Positions 28,135 to 36,367 of a DNA stretch of 64,000 bases are shown here, piece by piece. This DNA is from an uncultured Atopobiaceae bacterium. Its GTDB lineage: Bacteria; Actinomycetota; Coriobacteriia; Coriobacteriales; Atopobiaceae. The notes under the pieces were generated by a model, which was not told where the DNA came from, searched no databases, and worked only from the letters and a program-made list of their open reading frames with translations. Numbering within the stretch: position 1 is the first letter of the stretch; the number at the start of each line of letters is the position of its first letter. Where the stretch lies: contig CANQOF010000010.1 of NCBI GenBank assembly GCA_947625405.1, positions 1 through 64,000 of the forward strand, in the 5' to 3' direction. The translations under genes were made by a program, and so were the position numbers.

Positions 28135-29401
28135 GGCTGTTCCTCCTCATGAGCGCGGCCATGATGGCGAGGCAGGCGGCCGTGAACGCGGCGAGCGCCG
28201 CGAGAGAGTGCCAGTACGGGCCGAGCATGTCGTAGTTATAGAGGGCGAAGAGCGCGTCGGAGATGGCCTTGGCGGGGTTCACGTAGCTCGTCCACGGCGC
28301 CACTCGGCTCACCATGTCGGCGAAGTCCATGCACGGCGTGCCGTAGAGGCCCGCGAAGAGCGCGCCGACGCAGCCGATGGCCGTGACGAAGCCCGCCCGC
28401 GCCCGCTCCGAGAGAGCGGGGAGCGCGCCGACGACGCCACCGAGCGCGGTGGCGAGGGCCGCGCCCAAGGGGAGCGCCCCGAGGAAGGCGAGCGTGTCCG
28501 CGCCGAGATCGATGCGCAGCACGAGCGAGATGTAGGCGTAGCCGATGACGAGGCACGCGAAGGCGAGGATCCACGCGGCGAGGAGCGCCGCGATGGCGAG
28601 CCGCACGCGGCCGATGCCGCCGACGTTTCGGCGCGCGCCCACCGGCGAGCCGCCCGCCCGCACGTTCACGATGGCCACGAGGCCGATGTTCGCGGTGAGA
28701 AGCACGGCCATGCCGAAGAGCGCGTAGTAGTAGCGGATCGTCTGGTCCGGCGCGTTCTTCGTGAGGGAAACCTCGCGCACGTGCCCCGCCTCGCTCGCGC
28801 GGCGTGCGTGGTCCTCGATGGTGCTTGCGGAATCTTGCAGGCGGAGGAGCTCGTCGAGCGCCGCCTGGTCTCCGGCCTGCGCTTTCGCGACGAGGGCGGC
28901 GATGCGATCCCGGAGATCCTCGACGCTGCCGTTCACGGCGGCATTCACCTGCAGCGTCGAGTCGACGACGGTCTTCACCACCATCTCGCGGATGCGCGTG
29001 GTGTCGTTGGCGTCGGAGCCGGTGGACATCCGCATGGAAAGGCGCGGCTCGCCGTCCTCGAAGGAGAGGGCGCAGAGGGCGTCGCCGGATTCGACGAGGT
29101 CCTCGGCTTCGTCGAGCGTCGGCACCTCGCGCACCGTAAGGAGCGGCTCGCCCTCCTCGGTGCCGGTGTCGGGTTCAGCGAGGTTCGCGACCACGCTGCG
29201 AAGCGTTTCTGCCTCCTCCGATCCCCAGCCTTCGTCCGCCACCACTACGACCGGGATGTTCGCCGCGATGCCGAGCTCGTCGAGGCCGCTGAACATCACG
29301 GAGAACAACGTGGCGAGGATGCAGGGGAAGAGGAGCGACCACACGAGGAGGCCCGGCACGCGAAAGAAGCGCTTGAAGACGCTCGCGAATTCGGATCCCA
29401 T
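28121..29401 (-). CDS. ABC-2 type transporter permease (first subunit)
   Basis: 426 residues with the same layout as the next gene: TM1 near residues 20-40 (PGLLVWSLLFPCILATLF), a long external domain and five or six C-terminal TM segments. It starts 9 bp after the ATPase stop, behind AGGGGCG. Two non-identical permeases imply a heterodimeric channel. Confidence 0.87.
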   Translation of the reverse strand: MGSEFASVFKRFFRVPGLLVWSLLFPCILATLFSVMFSGLDELGIAANIPVVVVADEGWGSEEAETLRSVVANLAEPDTGTEEGEPLLTVREVPTLDEAEDLVESGDALCALSFEDGEPRLSMRMSTGSDANDTTRIREMVVKTVVDSTLQVNAAVNGSVEDLRDRIAALVAKAQAGDQAALDELLRLQDSASTIEDHARRASEAGHVREVSLTKNAPDQTIRYYYALFGMAVLLTANIGLVAIVNVRAGGSPVGARRNVGGIGRVRLAIAALLAAWILAFACLVIGYAYISLVLRIDLGADTLAFLGALPLGAALATALGGVVGALPALSERARAGFVTAIGCVGALFAGLYGTPCMDFADMVSRVAPWTSYVNPAKAISDALFALYNYDMLGPYWHSLAALAAFTAACLAIMAALMRRNSLAHL

Positions 29402-29410
29402 GGCGCGCCC

Positions 29411-30385
29411 CTAATCGCGAAGTTCGGTGCCGGTGAGCTCGAGGAAGACGTCGTTCAGCGTCGGCGGCTCGGAGTAGACGCGCGCGAAGGGCACGCCGCG
29501 GGCGCGAAGTACCTCGAGGACGTCCGTGAGGTTGTGGGCGCCGGTCGCACAGTCCACGGAGAGCGTGCCGTTCGCGAGCGAGGCGCGGAGCACGTGGGGG
29601 AGCGCGCGGAGGGCGTCGAGGAGGGCGTCGGCGGAGGCACCCGGGACGTCCGCGCCGCCCGCGAGCTCGCCCACCTCCACGCGGATCTTCTCGCCCGTGC
29701 CGATCATGGCCTTGAGCTCGTCGTTCGTGCCCTCGGCGATGGCGCGCCCGCGGTCCATGATCATGATCCTCGAGCAGATCTGCTCGACTTCCTCCATGTA
29801 GTGCGAGGTGTAGACGATGGTGGAGCCAGCGCGGTTCAGCTCGAGGATGCCCTCGAGGATGCGGTTTCGGCTCTGCGGGTCCACGGCCACGGTGGGCTCG
29901 TCGAGGAAGATGAGCTCGGGGCGGTGCGCGATGCCGCACGCGATGTTGAGGCGCCGGCGCAGGCCGCCGGAGAGTTTCGCGGGTCGGAAGCGCCGGTGGT
30001 CCTCGAGGCCCACGAAGCGGATCGCGTCCTCCACGAGGGCGCGACGCTCGCGCTTGTCCGAGACGTAGAGCGCGCAGAAGTAGTCGATGTTCTCGGCGAC
30101 GGTGAGCTCCTCCACCACGGCCACCTCCTGCGGCACGACGCCGATCCTCCGCTTGAGGTCGTAGCGCGTGGGCGCCATGGGCTCGCCGAAGAGCTGGATC
30201 TCGCCTTGGTCGAAGGCGAGGAGCGAGAGGATACAGTTGATGGCCGTGGTCTTGCCGGAGCCGTTGGGCCCGAGCAGGCCGAATACCTCGCCTTTTTCGA
30301 TGGTGAGGTCGAAGTGGTCAAGCGCGACGAGGTCGCCATAGCGCTTCACGAGCTCGCGCACGGCGACGACGGGGGAGGTGCCCAT
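29411..30385 (-). CDS. ABC transporter ATP-binding protein
   Basis: 324 residues. Walker A is GPNGSGKTT near 41-49, Q-loop VVPQEV, signature LSGGLRRRLNIA and Walker B LIFLDEPT, followed by the DUF4162-like C-terminal domain of drug/lipid exporters. ATG at 30385 is chosen because AAGGAG (30392-30397) lies 5 bp upstream. A GTG at 30391 would sit on top of that RBS. It is the first gene of the five-gene operon atpase-permease-permease-kinase-regulator. Confidence 0.94.
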   Translation of the reverse strand: MGTSPVVAVRELVKRYGDLVALDHFDLTIEKGEVFGLLGPNGSGKTTAINCILSLLAFDQGEIQLFGEPMAPTRYDLKRRIGVVPQEVAVVEELTVAENIDYFCALYVSDKRERRALVEDAIRFVGLEDHRRFRPAKLSGGLRRRLNIACGIAHRPELIFLDEPTVAVDPQSRNRILEGILELNRAGSTIVYTSHYMEEVEQICSRIMIMDRGRAIAEGTNDELKAMIGTGEKIRVEVGELAGGADVPGASADALLDALRALPHVLRASLANGTLSVDCATGAHNLTDVLEVLRARGVPFARVYSEPPTLNDVFLELTGTELRD

Positions 30386-30447
30386 AGGCACTCCTTGGGT
30401 AGGGGCGTGCAGGTACGCCCCTCATCTTCGCGACCCGCCGCGAATCG

Positions 30448-30462
30448 CAGAAGTGACTTCTG
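30448..30462. promoter_or_regulatory. Palindrome upstream of ABC/two-component operon (candidate operator)
   Basis: CAGAAGTGACTTCTG is a perfect 7-bp inverted repeat around a single G, 63-77 bp upstream of the ATPase start codon. The position and symmetry fit a binding site for the NarL-type regulator of the same operon. No footprint evidence is visible. Confidence 0.45.
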
Positions 30463-30476
30463 TCACGAGTTCGCCG

Positions 30477-30532
30477 CAAGACGCTAGAGACACTAGGGAC
30501 CGCAAGACACCAGGGACGGTTCTTTCGTCTTG
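30477..30532. repeat. REP-like element, one complete and one partial copy
   Basis: A complete copy at 30503-30532 (CAAGAC ... GGGACGG ... GTCTTG) is preceded by a partial copy at 30477-30500. Same family as the element inside the response regulator gene 5 kb away. Confidence 0.65.
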
Positions 30533-30626
30533 CACGCAACGCATCTCGCGCCCTCTGGTTCGCCTCCCGTCCCCTTCGTGCTTTACATAAGATCTCAGAA
30601 TTACACGGTCTTGCGGCAGGGGAGCA

Positions 30627-30677
30627 CAGAAACACTTGCCCTCATGCCATCGGGTGGCACGAGGGCAAGAGTTTCTG
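30627..30677. repeat. 51-bp interrupted palindrome
   Basis: Nested arms CAGAAAC/GTTTCTG outside and TGCCCTCATGCCA/TGGCACGAGGGCA inside surround the loop TCGGG. It could form a long hairpin in RNA or a REP/MITE-like DNA element. Confidence 0.6.
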
Positions 30678-30800
30678 ACATGGATTCCGCCCAAATCTGG
30701 CGTGAGGACGGGAGTTTCTGTCTTTTCGTGGCGCGAAGCCCACTCTTTCTGCGTTTTCAACCCCTCGAATCGGGATTCCGAGTCAGAAACTCTAGCTCTC

Positions 30801-30868
30801 GCGGCAGAGGCAGCGGCAGAGGCGGCGGCAGAGGCAGCGGCAGGGGCAGCGACAGCGGCAGGGGCAGC
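30801..30868. repeat. GGCAGC/GGCAGA tandem repeat tract
   Basis: About eleven imperfect copies of a 6-bp unit of the GCGGCA/GAGGCA type, prone to length variation. Confidence 0.6.
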
Positions 30869-30889
30869 TTGCGCTAGGTCCGGCTGGTG

Positions 30890-32122
30890 CTAAATCACGC
30901 TCACGGGAACGGCGTCGACGCGGTCGCTGAGCGCGTAGGGCTCTGCGGTCTGGCAGATCACGTGGCCATGGCCGAGCTCATAGCCCGAGAACTCGCCAAG
31001 CAGGTCGAAGTACTTCGTCGCGTTCTTGCGAACACGGCCAGCGAGTTTCACCTCCACGGGGTGCAGCACGCGTCCGTCTTGAATGACGAGGTCGATCTCG
31101 CGCTTGCGTGCATCGCGGTAGAAGCACACGTCGCGCACGTTGCGTCCCGCGTTGAGATAGCTCTTGAGTACTTCGGAGGCCACGAACGACTCGAATGCTT
31201 GACCGGCGAATGCGCCGTCGCGTAGTTGATCGGGCGTGGTCCAACGCGTGAGATAGCACGCAAGACCCACGTCCATGAAGTGCAGTTTGGGCATCTTCGA
31301 GAGTCGTTTCTCCATGTTCGGCCAGAAAGGCTCGATGAGGCGGACAATCCCCGAGGCTCGAAGCACAGAGAGCCATGAGATGATGGTCTTGCTATCGACG
31401 CCCACCGTATCGGCGATGCTCGAAGCGTTGAACAGCTGCGCGGTACGTGCGGCGCAGGCAACCATGAAGGAGTAGAAGCGACGTTCGTCGCGCACATGGA
31501 TGAGATCGCGAAGGTCGCGCTCGAGGTAGGAGCGCACATAGTCGCGATAGTACGTCTCCCAATCGATGCTTGGATCAAGAAGTTCCGGCATTGACCCTCG
31601 ATGGATGATGCGCCAGAGATTCCCTTGGAGATGCGGGGCATGTGCCTCTGTGGATTGGTCGGCTATGGGGGAATTTGAGTGCGGCACATAGGGATGCGGA
31701 TTTTGCGCTTGGCCGAGGAGCTCGCGAAGCGAGAGGCTTGGGAGCTCGAGGATGCGTACGCGTCCGGCAAGCGACTCGCTCACGCCCTTCATGAGGTGGT
31801 AAGTCTGCGAGCCGGTGAGGATGAATTGGCCCTTCTCATTCGAGCGATCCACCACCAGCTTGATGGGGAGGAAGAGTTCGGGTGCGCGCTGGATCTCGTC
31901 GATGATGAGCGGGCGCGGGTGCGCGGCGAGGAAGAGGTCGATATCATCCTCGGCTTGGGCGAGCTCGATGGGGTCATCAAGCGTGACGTAGTCGAAACGG
32001 TCGCCAAGGTGCTCCCGCAGCATGGTGGTCTTGCCCACCTGGCGAGCTCCGGTAACGAGCACCACTTTGCCCTGCGTGAGAAGGGCATCGACGGTAGGCT
32101 CTGCTTCGCGAGGCAGGTACAT
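30890..32122 (-). CDS. AAA+ ATPase with DUF4143 domain
   Basis: 410 residues. Walker A is VLVTGARQVGKTT near 20-32 and Walker B PLIIDEIQRAPE near 75. The C-terminal DUF4143 region ends in a PD-(D/E)xK-like block (KREIDLVIQDGR ... PVEVKLAG) typical of nuclease-fold domains. Such proteins are widespread in mobile or accessory regions and their role is unsettled. GAGGAG precedes the ATG by about 5 bp. It is divergent from a second, related ATPase gene, with a shared 176-bp promoter region containing strong repeats. Confidence 0.85.
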   Translation of the reverse strand: MYLPREAEPTVDALLTQGKVVLVTGARQVGKTTMLREHLGDRFDYVTLDDPIELAQAEDDIDLFLAAHPRPLIIDEIQRAPELFLPIKLVVDRSNEKGQFILTGSQTYHLMKGVSESLAGRVRILELPSLSLRELLGQAQNPHPYVPHSNSPIADQSTEAHAPHLQGNLWRIIHRGSMPELLDPSIDWETYYRDYVRSYLERDLRDLIHVRDERRFYSFMVACAARTAQLFNASSIADTVGVDSKTIISWLSVLRASGIVRLIEPFWPNMEKRLSKMPKLHFMDVGLACYLTRWTTPDQLRDGAFAGQAFESFVASEVLKSYLNAGRNVRDVCFYRDARKREIDLVIQDGRVLHPVEVKLAGRVRKNATKYFDLLGEFSGYELGHGHVICQTAEPYALSDRVDAVPVSVI

Positions 32123-32154
32123 GAAGGCTCCTCAAAGGCATACCGCATACATAG

Positions 32155-32191
32155 CTGTGATTTTTCGGAATACTAATCCGAAAAATCACAG
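32155..32191. promoter_or_regulatory. Perfect 15-bp inverted repeat between divergent ATPase genes
   Basis: Arms CTGTGATTTTTCGGA and TCCGAAAAATCACAG are separated by 7 bp, 33 bp upstream of the minus-strand ATPase start. Between two divergent genes this is more likely an operator or cruciform element than a terminator. Confidence 0.6.
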
Positions 32192-32223
32192 TATTTGCGC
32201 CGGAACCGTGTGCGCGATGGAGA

Positions 32224-32287
32224 AAACTGTGCACTGCACGAAAAAATCCAATGGAATAAACTGTGCACTGCACGAAATAATCCAATG
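32224..32287. repeat. Two 30-bp direct repeats upstream of the second ATPase gene
   Basis: Copies at 32224-32253 and 32258-32287 differ at one base (period 34 bp). Each contains the 11-bp palindrome GTGCACTGCAC. They end 11 bp before the start codon, so a bound protein would block initiation. Confidence 0.75.
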
Positions 32288-32298
32288 AAGGAACTGCA

Positions 32299-33585
32299 AT
32301 GAGGATCGAACGCGACGCGTACGTGCAAGAGCTGGTCGAGAGGATGGGCAACGGGCTCATCAAGATCGTCACCGGGCTCAGGCGTTCGGGGAAGACGTAT
32401 TTGCTCTCCATCCTCTTCGCGGACAAGCTGAGGGAGCTCGGCGTCGACGAGGCGAAGATTATCGCCATCTCCCTCGATGACGAGGCAAACGCCGAGCTCA
32501 GGGATCCGCGCGCACTGTACGAGCATGTGCTTGATCGCATTGCCGACGATGGGATGCACTACGTGTTCCTCGACGAAGTCCAGTACGCGATCTCGAGTTC
32601 AGAGCTCAGGGATCCCTCGGCTCCGCCTCGGCTCTACGGGGTGCTGAACGGGTTGCTCCAGCGCCGAAACGTGGACGTCTACGTCACGGGGAGCAACTCG
32701 CGGCTCCTCTCCACCGACGTGATGACGCAGTTTCGGGGGAGGGGCGACGAAGTGCGTGTGCACCCTCTCTCGTTTGCGGAGTTCCATGGCGCTCGATCGC
32801 TCGATCGCCTTTCGGCGTGGCAGGAGTACCTGCGCTACGGCGGCATGCCCCACATTCTCGCCGAGCCGAGCGACCAGAGGAAGGCGGCGTATCTCGCGCG
32901 GCTCTTCGAGGAGACATACGCGCGCGATATCCTCGAGCGCTACCAGCTCGGACGGCCGCAAGAGCTCGACGATCTCATAGACGTGCTCGCGTCGAGTATC
33001 GGCTCGCTCACGAATCCCGCGAAGATTCGCGCGACGTTCGAGAGTGTCCTCAAGGTTCCAGTCACGCAGACCACGATCTCGAAATACCTGCGATTCCTCG
33101 GCGATTCGTTTCTCGTGAGTGAAGCGCGGCGCTTCGACATACGCGGGCGCCGCCACATTGGCTCTCCGAAGAAGTATTACTTCGAGGACCTTGGCTTGAG
33201 GAACGCGCGTCTCAACTTCCGGCAGTTCGACCCCGGCCCGATGATGGAAAACGTGATCTACAACGAGCTGAGGCGGCGAGGCTATGCCGTGGACGTGGGC
33301 GTGGTGGAGCGGTTTGCGACGCGGAATGGCACGCGTGAGCGCCAGAAGTTCGAGGCGGATTTCGTCGCGAACCTGGGGGATCAGCGCGTCTACGTGCAGT
33401 CTGCGTGGACCATCCCCGACGAGGCGAAACGCTGGCAAGAGACCGCGTCGCTGAGGGCCATCAACGACGGATTTAGGAAAATCCTCATCGTGGGTGATCC
33501 CGTACCCGCGCATTACGACCAAGACGGGATTCTCACCATGAACGTGCTCGACTTCCTGCTCGACCCACACAGCCTCGCCGGGTGA
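32299..33585 (+). CDS. AAA+ ATPase (AAA_14/DUF4143 family)
   Basis: 428 residues. Walker A GLRRSGKTYLLS lies near 26-37 and Walker B YVFLDEVQ near 90, with sensor-like TGSNSRLL. The C-terminal half matches DUF4143 architecture (EADFVANLGDQRVYVQ resembling a nuclease-fold core). It is divergent from the ATPase at 30890-32122, which shares the domain layout but not close sequence. Function unknown. Confidence 0.85.
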   Translation: MRIERDAYVQELVERMGNGLIKIVTGLRRSGKTYLLSILFADKLRELGVDEAKIIAISLDDEANAELRDPRALYEHVLDRIADDGMHYVFLDEVQYAISSSELRDPSAPPRLYGVLNGLLQRRNVDVYVTGSNSRLLSTDVMTQFRGRGDEVRVHPLSFAEFHGARSLDRLSAWQEYLRYGGMPHILAEPSDQRKAAYLARLFEETYARDILERYQLGRPQELDDLIDVLASSIGSLTNPAKIRATFESVLKVPVTQTTISKYLRFLGDSFLVSEARRFDIRGRRHIGSPKKYYFEDLGLRNARLNFRQFDPGPMMENVIYNELRRRGYAVDVGVVERFATRNGTRERQKFEADFVANLGDQRVYVQSAWTIPDEAKRWQETASLRAINDGFRKILIVGDPVPAHYDQDGILTMNVLDFLLDPHSLAG

Positions 33586-33600
33586 TGGGGTGGCCCGCCT

Positions 33601-33621
33601 GGTAGCCCTCGTAGCTACCAT
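33601..33621. terminator. Short hairpin after ATPase gene
   Basis: TGGTAGC and GCTACCA form a perfect 7-bp stem with a 7-nt loop, 15 bp after the stop codon. No T-tract follows, so the terminator call is weak. Confidence 0.35.
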
Positions 33622-33675
33622 CCATGTGGGTACATACGATGCATGTATGATGTAAGTGCGGAAAAGGAGGCCATG

Positions 33676-33969
33676 ATGGCCGCATCGACGTTGACCATGA
33701 GGATAGACAACGACCTGAAGCGTGAGGCCGCGGCGGTCGCGGAATTCTATGGCTTCGACCTTTCCAGCGTGACGCGGGCGTTCTATAAGCAGATGGTTCG
33801 CGACCACGCAATTCCGCTCGATCTTGGTTACTCCCACGAGATTCCCAACGAGGAAACACTTGCCGCGATGAGGGAAGCAGAAGAGATCATCGCCAATGGG
33901 GGCATGGGGAGAAGCTTTAGCACAGCGAAGGAGATGCTGGCATTCATCAAAAGCGAACCGGACGAATGA
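33676..33969 (+). CDS. RelB/DinJ-family antitoxin without an adjacent toxin
   Basis: 97 residues. The N-terminal ribbon-helix-helix is TLTMRIDNDLKREAAAVAEF, followed by the DinJ-like segment FDLSSVTRAFYKQMVRD and an Ile/Pro hinge. ATG at 33676 is best placed behind AAGGAGG (33664-33670). ATG at 33673 and 33643 are alternatives. No RelE/YafQ-like toxin follows in the next 260 bp, so it is either an orphan antitoxin or a solitary repressor. A CATAC...GTATG inverted repeat at 33634-33650 may be its operator. Confidence 0.85.
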   Translation: MAASTLTMRIDNDLKREAAAVAEFYGFDLSSVTRAFYKQMVRDHAIPLDLGYSHEIPNEETLAAMREAEEIIANGGMGRSFSTAKEMLAFIKSEPDE

Positions 33970-34023
33970 GCGCGCTGCGGGCTCGCAAGGCGAGCTATTC
34001 CGTTGAACGTCGAGAGACGCTCG

Positions 34024-34047
34024 TTTTGCGCCGGATGACGCCACATT
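34024..34047 (+). repeat. Dispersed repeat TTTTGCGCCGGATGACG, copy 1
   Basis: Related copies lie at 34904-34928 (same orientation) and 34975-34996 (inverted), flanking the lipoprotein gene. The rest of 33970-34233 shows no gene. Confidence 0.5.
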
Positions 34048-34233
34048 TGCAGAGTTAGATATAAGAGTAATGCAGAAAAGTGTAGGAGTAAGTGAGTAGA
34101 CAATAGGAGTGATGGCGTCTGCGGGGCGTGCACGTGAGTGCACGACCGGAAATCAAGTGCTGTGAGGTGTTGAAACGGCGGGCAGCGGCGAACCGGTGTT
34201 TCCGCTCGCCCGTTGAGCCTTGCTTGCGGACGC

Positions 34234-34779
34234 CTACTCTCCCAGCTCGAACGTCGCCGTCACGGTGCCGTCTCCGAGGATCTCGCGGAGCTCGTCGGCC
34301 GAGACGCCCTCCACGCGGCCGAGGCGGGTGAAGTCCCAGTGGTTCACGTCGTAGTAGATGGTGATCTGGTTTCCCTGGTAGAGGATCACGTCGCCGGGCT
34401 CGGTGGTGATGGGCTCGTCGTTTGTGGGTAGCGTGTAGCCGAGCGGCCCGACCACCTCGAAGCCGCCATAGTGGTGCATCTGGACGGTGAGGGGGCCCTC
34501 AGCGAGGAGCTCGCGCAGGGCGTCCGCGGAGCTGTTGTTGGCGAGGGCGACGCGGAGCGTGTGGTTGTTGACGGTGACGTTCATGGTGGAGTCCTCGATG
34601 GAGGTGGGAGTGGGGGATTCGGGCGTTGCTTCGGCCTCGGATGCGGTTTCAGGTGCCGTTTGCGTGGCGGGTGCCTCCGCAACGCCATCCGCCGAGCTCG
34701 GCGTCTCAGCCGCCGACGCTCCGCACGCACTCAGCGAAAGCACCGTAGCAAATGCGAGGACGAGCGCGCGCCACGTCAT
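34234..34779 (-). CDS. Lipoprotein with cyclophilin-like domain
   Basis: 181 residues. A lipoprotein signal peptide (lipobox LSAC near residue 19) is followed by a Pro/Thr/Glu/Ala-rich linker to about residue 62. The cyclophilin-like barrel of the TM1367 family follows (TVQMHHYGGFEVVGPLGYTLP, GDVILYQGNQITIYY, WDFTRLGRVEG). Members lack known prolyl isomerase activity. Single gene with no obvious operon partner. Confidence 0.8.
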   Translation of the reverse strand: MTWRALVLAFATVLSLSACGASAAETPSSADGVAEAPATQTAPETASEAEATPESPTPTSIEDSTMNVTVNNHTLRVALANNSSADALRELLAEGPLTVQMHHYGGFEVVGPLGYTLPTNDEPITTEPGDVILYQGNQITIYYDVNHWDFTRLGRVEGVSADELREILGDGTVTATFELGE

Positions 34780-35187
34780 AGCGATCCCCTCTAGCAGTGT
34801 CGGTGGACAACTCCAGTGTTCGACTAGTGCTGGGCGATAGCAAATACCTATGACGCATATAGAAGTATGTGGGAGAAGAAGTGTCGAGCGATGTCGAAGA
34901 TCCTTTTGCGCCAGATGACGTCATTTTCGGTGCGAGATGAAGAGCCGAGGACAAGGTGATCCAGTTGCTCGCTCAAAAAGTGACGCCATCCGGCGACCGC
35001 ACAGGCTGTACGCGAAAGCGCGCAGCCAGAAAGCAAGAGAAAGGGAGCAAATAGCTGAGAATGGTTCAAATCGTGGCAAACGCTAGATATAGACAACATA
35101 TGAACAGATTATGGAAATCATCTGTTCTGCTAGCCTTTCAATCCCGTAGATTCCAGATGTTTTAGTACTCGGTACGAGGGAGAATAC
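34780..35187. other. Intergenic region, 408 bp
   Basis: No gene seen. It holds an inverted pair of the TTTTGCGCC-type repeat at 34904-34928 and 34975-34996, and an 8-bp inverted repeat at 35102-35127. The DNA is AT-richer than the flanks. Confidence 0.5.
35102..35127. promoter_or_regulatory. Inverted repeat upstream of DUF5648 gene
   Basis: GAACAGAT and ATCTGTTC are separated by 10 bp, about 60 bp before the start codon of the secreted protein. A plausible operator. Confidence 0.35.
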
Positions 35188-36093
35188 ATGCATCGAATTC
35201 TTAGACCTTTGGAGCGCCTAGTGGTTATGGTTGCTGCCGCAATTATGTGCGTAGCGCCTTCAGTCGCATGGAGCCTTGAGGCGAGCAATCGAACCGCTGA
35301 GACGCCCTCTTCTCGGGCGTCAAGTTTGGCTTACGCGTCTACCATGGACGCAAGTGACATCGTGACGGTACTCCGTCTCTATAACGAGTGGACGGGAGAG
35401 CATCTCTTCACCACCGATCAGGCCGAGTACGACGCTCTCGTGAAGGACGGTTGGAGTGGAGAAAACGTCGCTTGGTATTCTCCCTCAGATCCGAATGTCG
35501 GCGAGCCGGTCTACCGCATCTACAATCAGTGGAGCGGAGACCACTACTACACGAAGGATCATGCAGAGGCCGAGCAGCGCGTGAGCGAAGGCTGGCAGTG
35601 GGACGAGGGCGGCAAGCCCCTTTTCTATAGCGTTAAGAACACAGATTCGAACGTAACGGCCTACCCCATCTACCAGCTCTTTAACCAATACGTCGAGATC
35701 GGCACGCACCACTGGACCACCAAAGAGAGCGAGTATGAGGCCTGCAAGGCGCGAGGTTGGAATGGCGAAAATGTGAAGTTCTACGCCTCCGCCTTGCCAC
35801 CGGAAACTTCGAATCCTGGTGGTGGCAGTGGTGGAGGTTCCCAGCCTACTTCGGAGCCCTCAAATCCCGGCGGGGGCGGTGGAGGAGGATCCCAGCCTTC
35901 GAACCCACAGGTGGAGCCCTATTATTGGGTAAACACGAAGTCACACGTCATCCATGGCGATAGTTGCCCGTCTCTGAAGAATGCAAATCTCAATGCCAGC
36001 CATTGGAAGAAAGTTTCCACAGCGGACGAAGCTAGGGGTTATCTCAGCAAAGGCTACTCAAAATGCAAGAACTGTAGTCCAGTGGGTATCTAG
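35188..36093 (+). CDS. Secreted protein with three DUF5648 repeats and a C-terminal Cys/His motif
   Basis: 301 residues. A signal peptide occupies about 1-31. Three repeats of the lysozyme-associated DUF5648 type follow (VLRLYNEWTGEHLFTTDQAE, YRIYNQWSGDHYYTKD, YQLFNQYVEIGTHHWTTKE, starting near 60, 111 and 164). A Gly/Ser/Pro linker (about 210-245) leads to a C-terminal HGDSCPSLKNA...CKNC block resembling a small metal-binding motif. No catalytic domain is recognised, so a surface-binding role is likely. Codon use is less GC-biased than in the glycogen operon. RBS GAGGGAG. Confidence 0.82.
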   Translation: MHRILRPLERLVVMVAAAIMCVAPSVAWSLEASNRTAETPSSRASSLAYASTMDASDIVTVLRLYNEWTGEHLFTTDQAEYDALVKDGWSGENVAWYSPSDPNVGEPVYRIYNQWSGDHYYTKDHAEAEQRVSEGWQWDEGGKPLFYSVKNTDSNVTAYPIYQLFNQYVEIGTHHWTTKESEYEACKARGWNGENVKFYASALPPETSNPGGGSGGGSQPTSEPSNPGGGGGGGSQPSNPQVEPYYWVNTKSHVIHGDSCPSLKNANLNASHWKKVSTADEARGYLSKGYSKCKNCSPVGI

Positions 36094-36117
36094 AGCGCAA
36101 AAGATTATTAAGACACG

Positions 36118-36154
36118 AATCACCCTGTCCTTCTGTAAAGAGGACAGGGTGATT
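36118..36154. terminator. Strong stem-loop terminator
   Basis: A perfect 14-bp stem (AATCACCCTGTCCT / AGGACAGGGTGATT) with a 9-nt loop, 24 bp after the DUF5648 stop, followed by TTCG. A-rich on the left and T-rich on the right, so it could work in both directions. Confidence 0.75.
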
Positions 36155-36367
36155 TCGTAGCAGCGCTGCGTGAAGCTTCTCATTTGCGTAACGCTGTATC
36201 GATGACTATTTCAACATCAGCTATGGTGTTGCGACTTTCATATCCCTGACTTAGTGTAGGATCATTGGCATCGATGTTGGAAGATGGTAGTCATATGGCT
36301 AATTGCTGATTCGCTTAGCGCGAATAATGATGGTGATTCCACTGATTAATTAGCTCACGTCGCAGAT

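Larger units (their letters stand above)
30533..30889. other. Non-coding, repeat-rich spacer
   Basis: No convincing gene. It contains a 51-bp near-palindrome (30627-30677), further copies of its CAGAAAC/GTTTCTG ends near 30711 and 30785, and a hexanucleotide-type tandem tract at 30801-30868. Confidence 0.6.

Noticed and set aside
28091-30487. Plus-strand open frame of 798 codons
   Set aside because: Antisense shadow of the ABC transporter genes.
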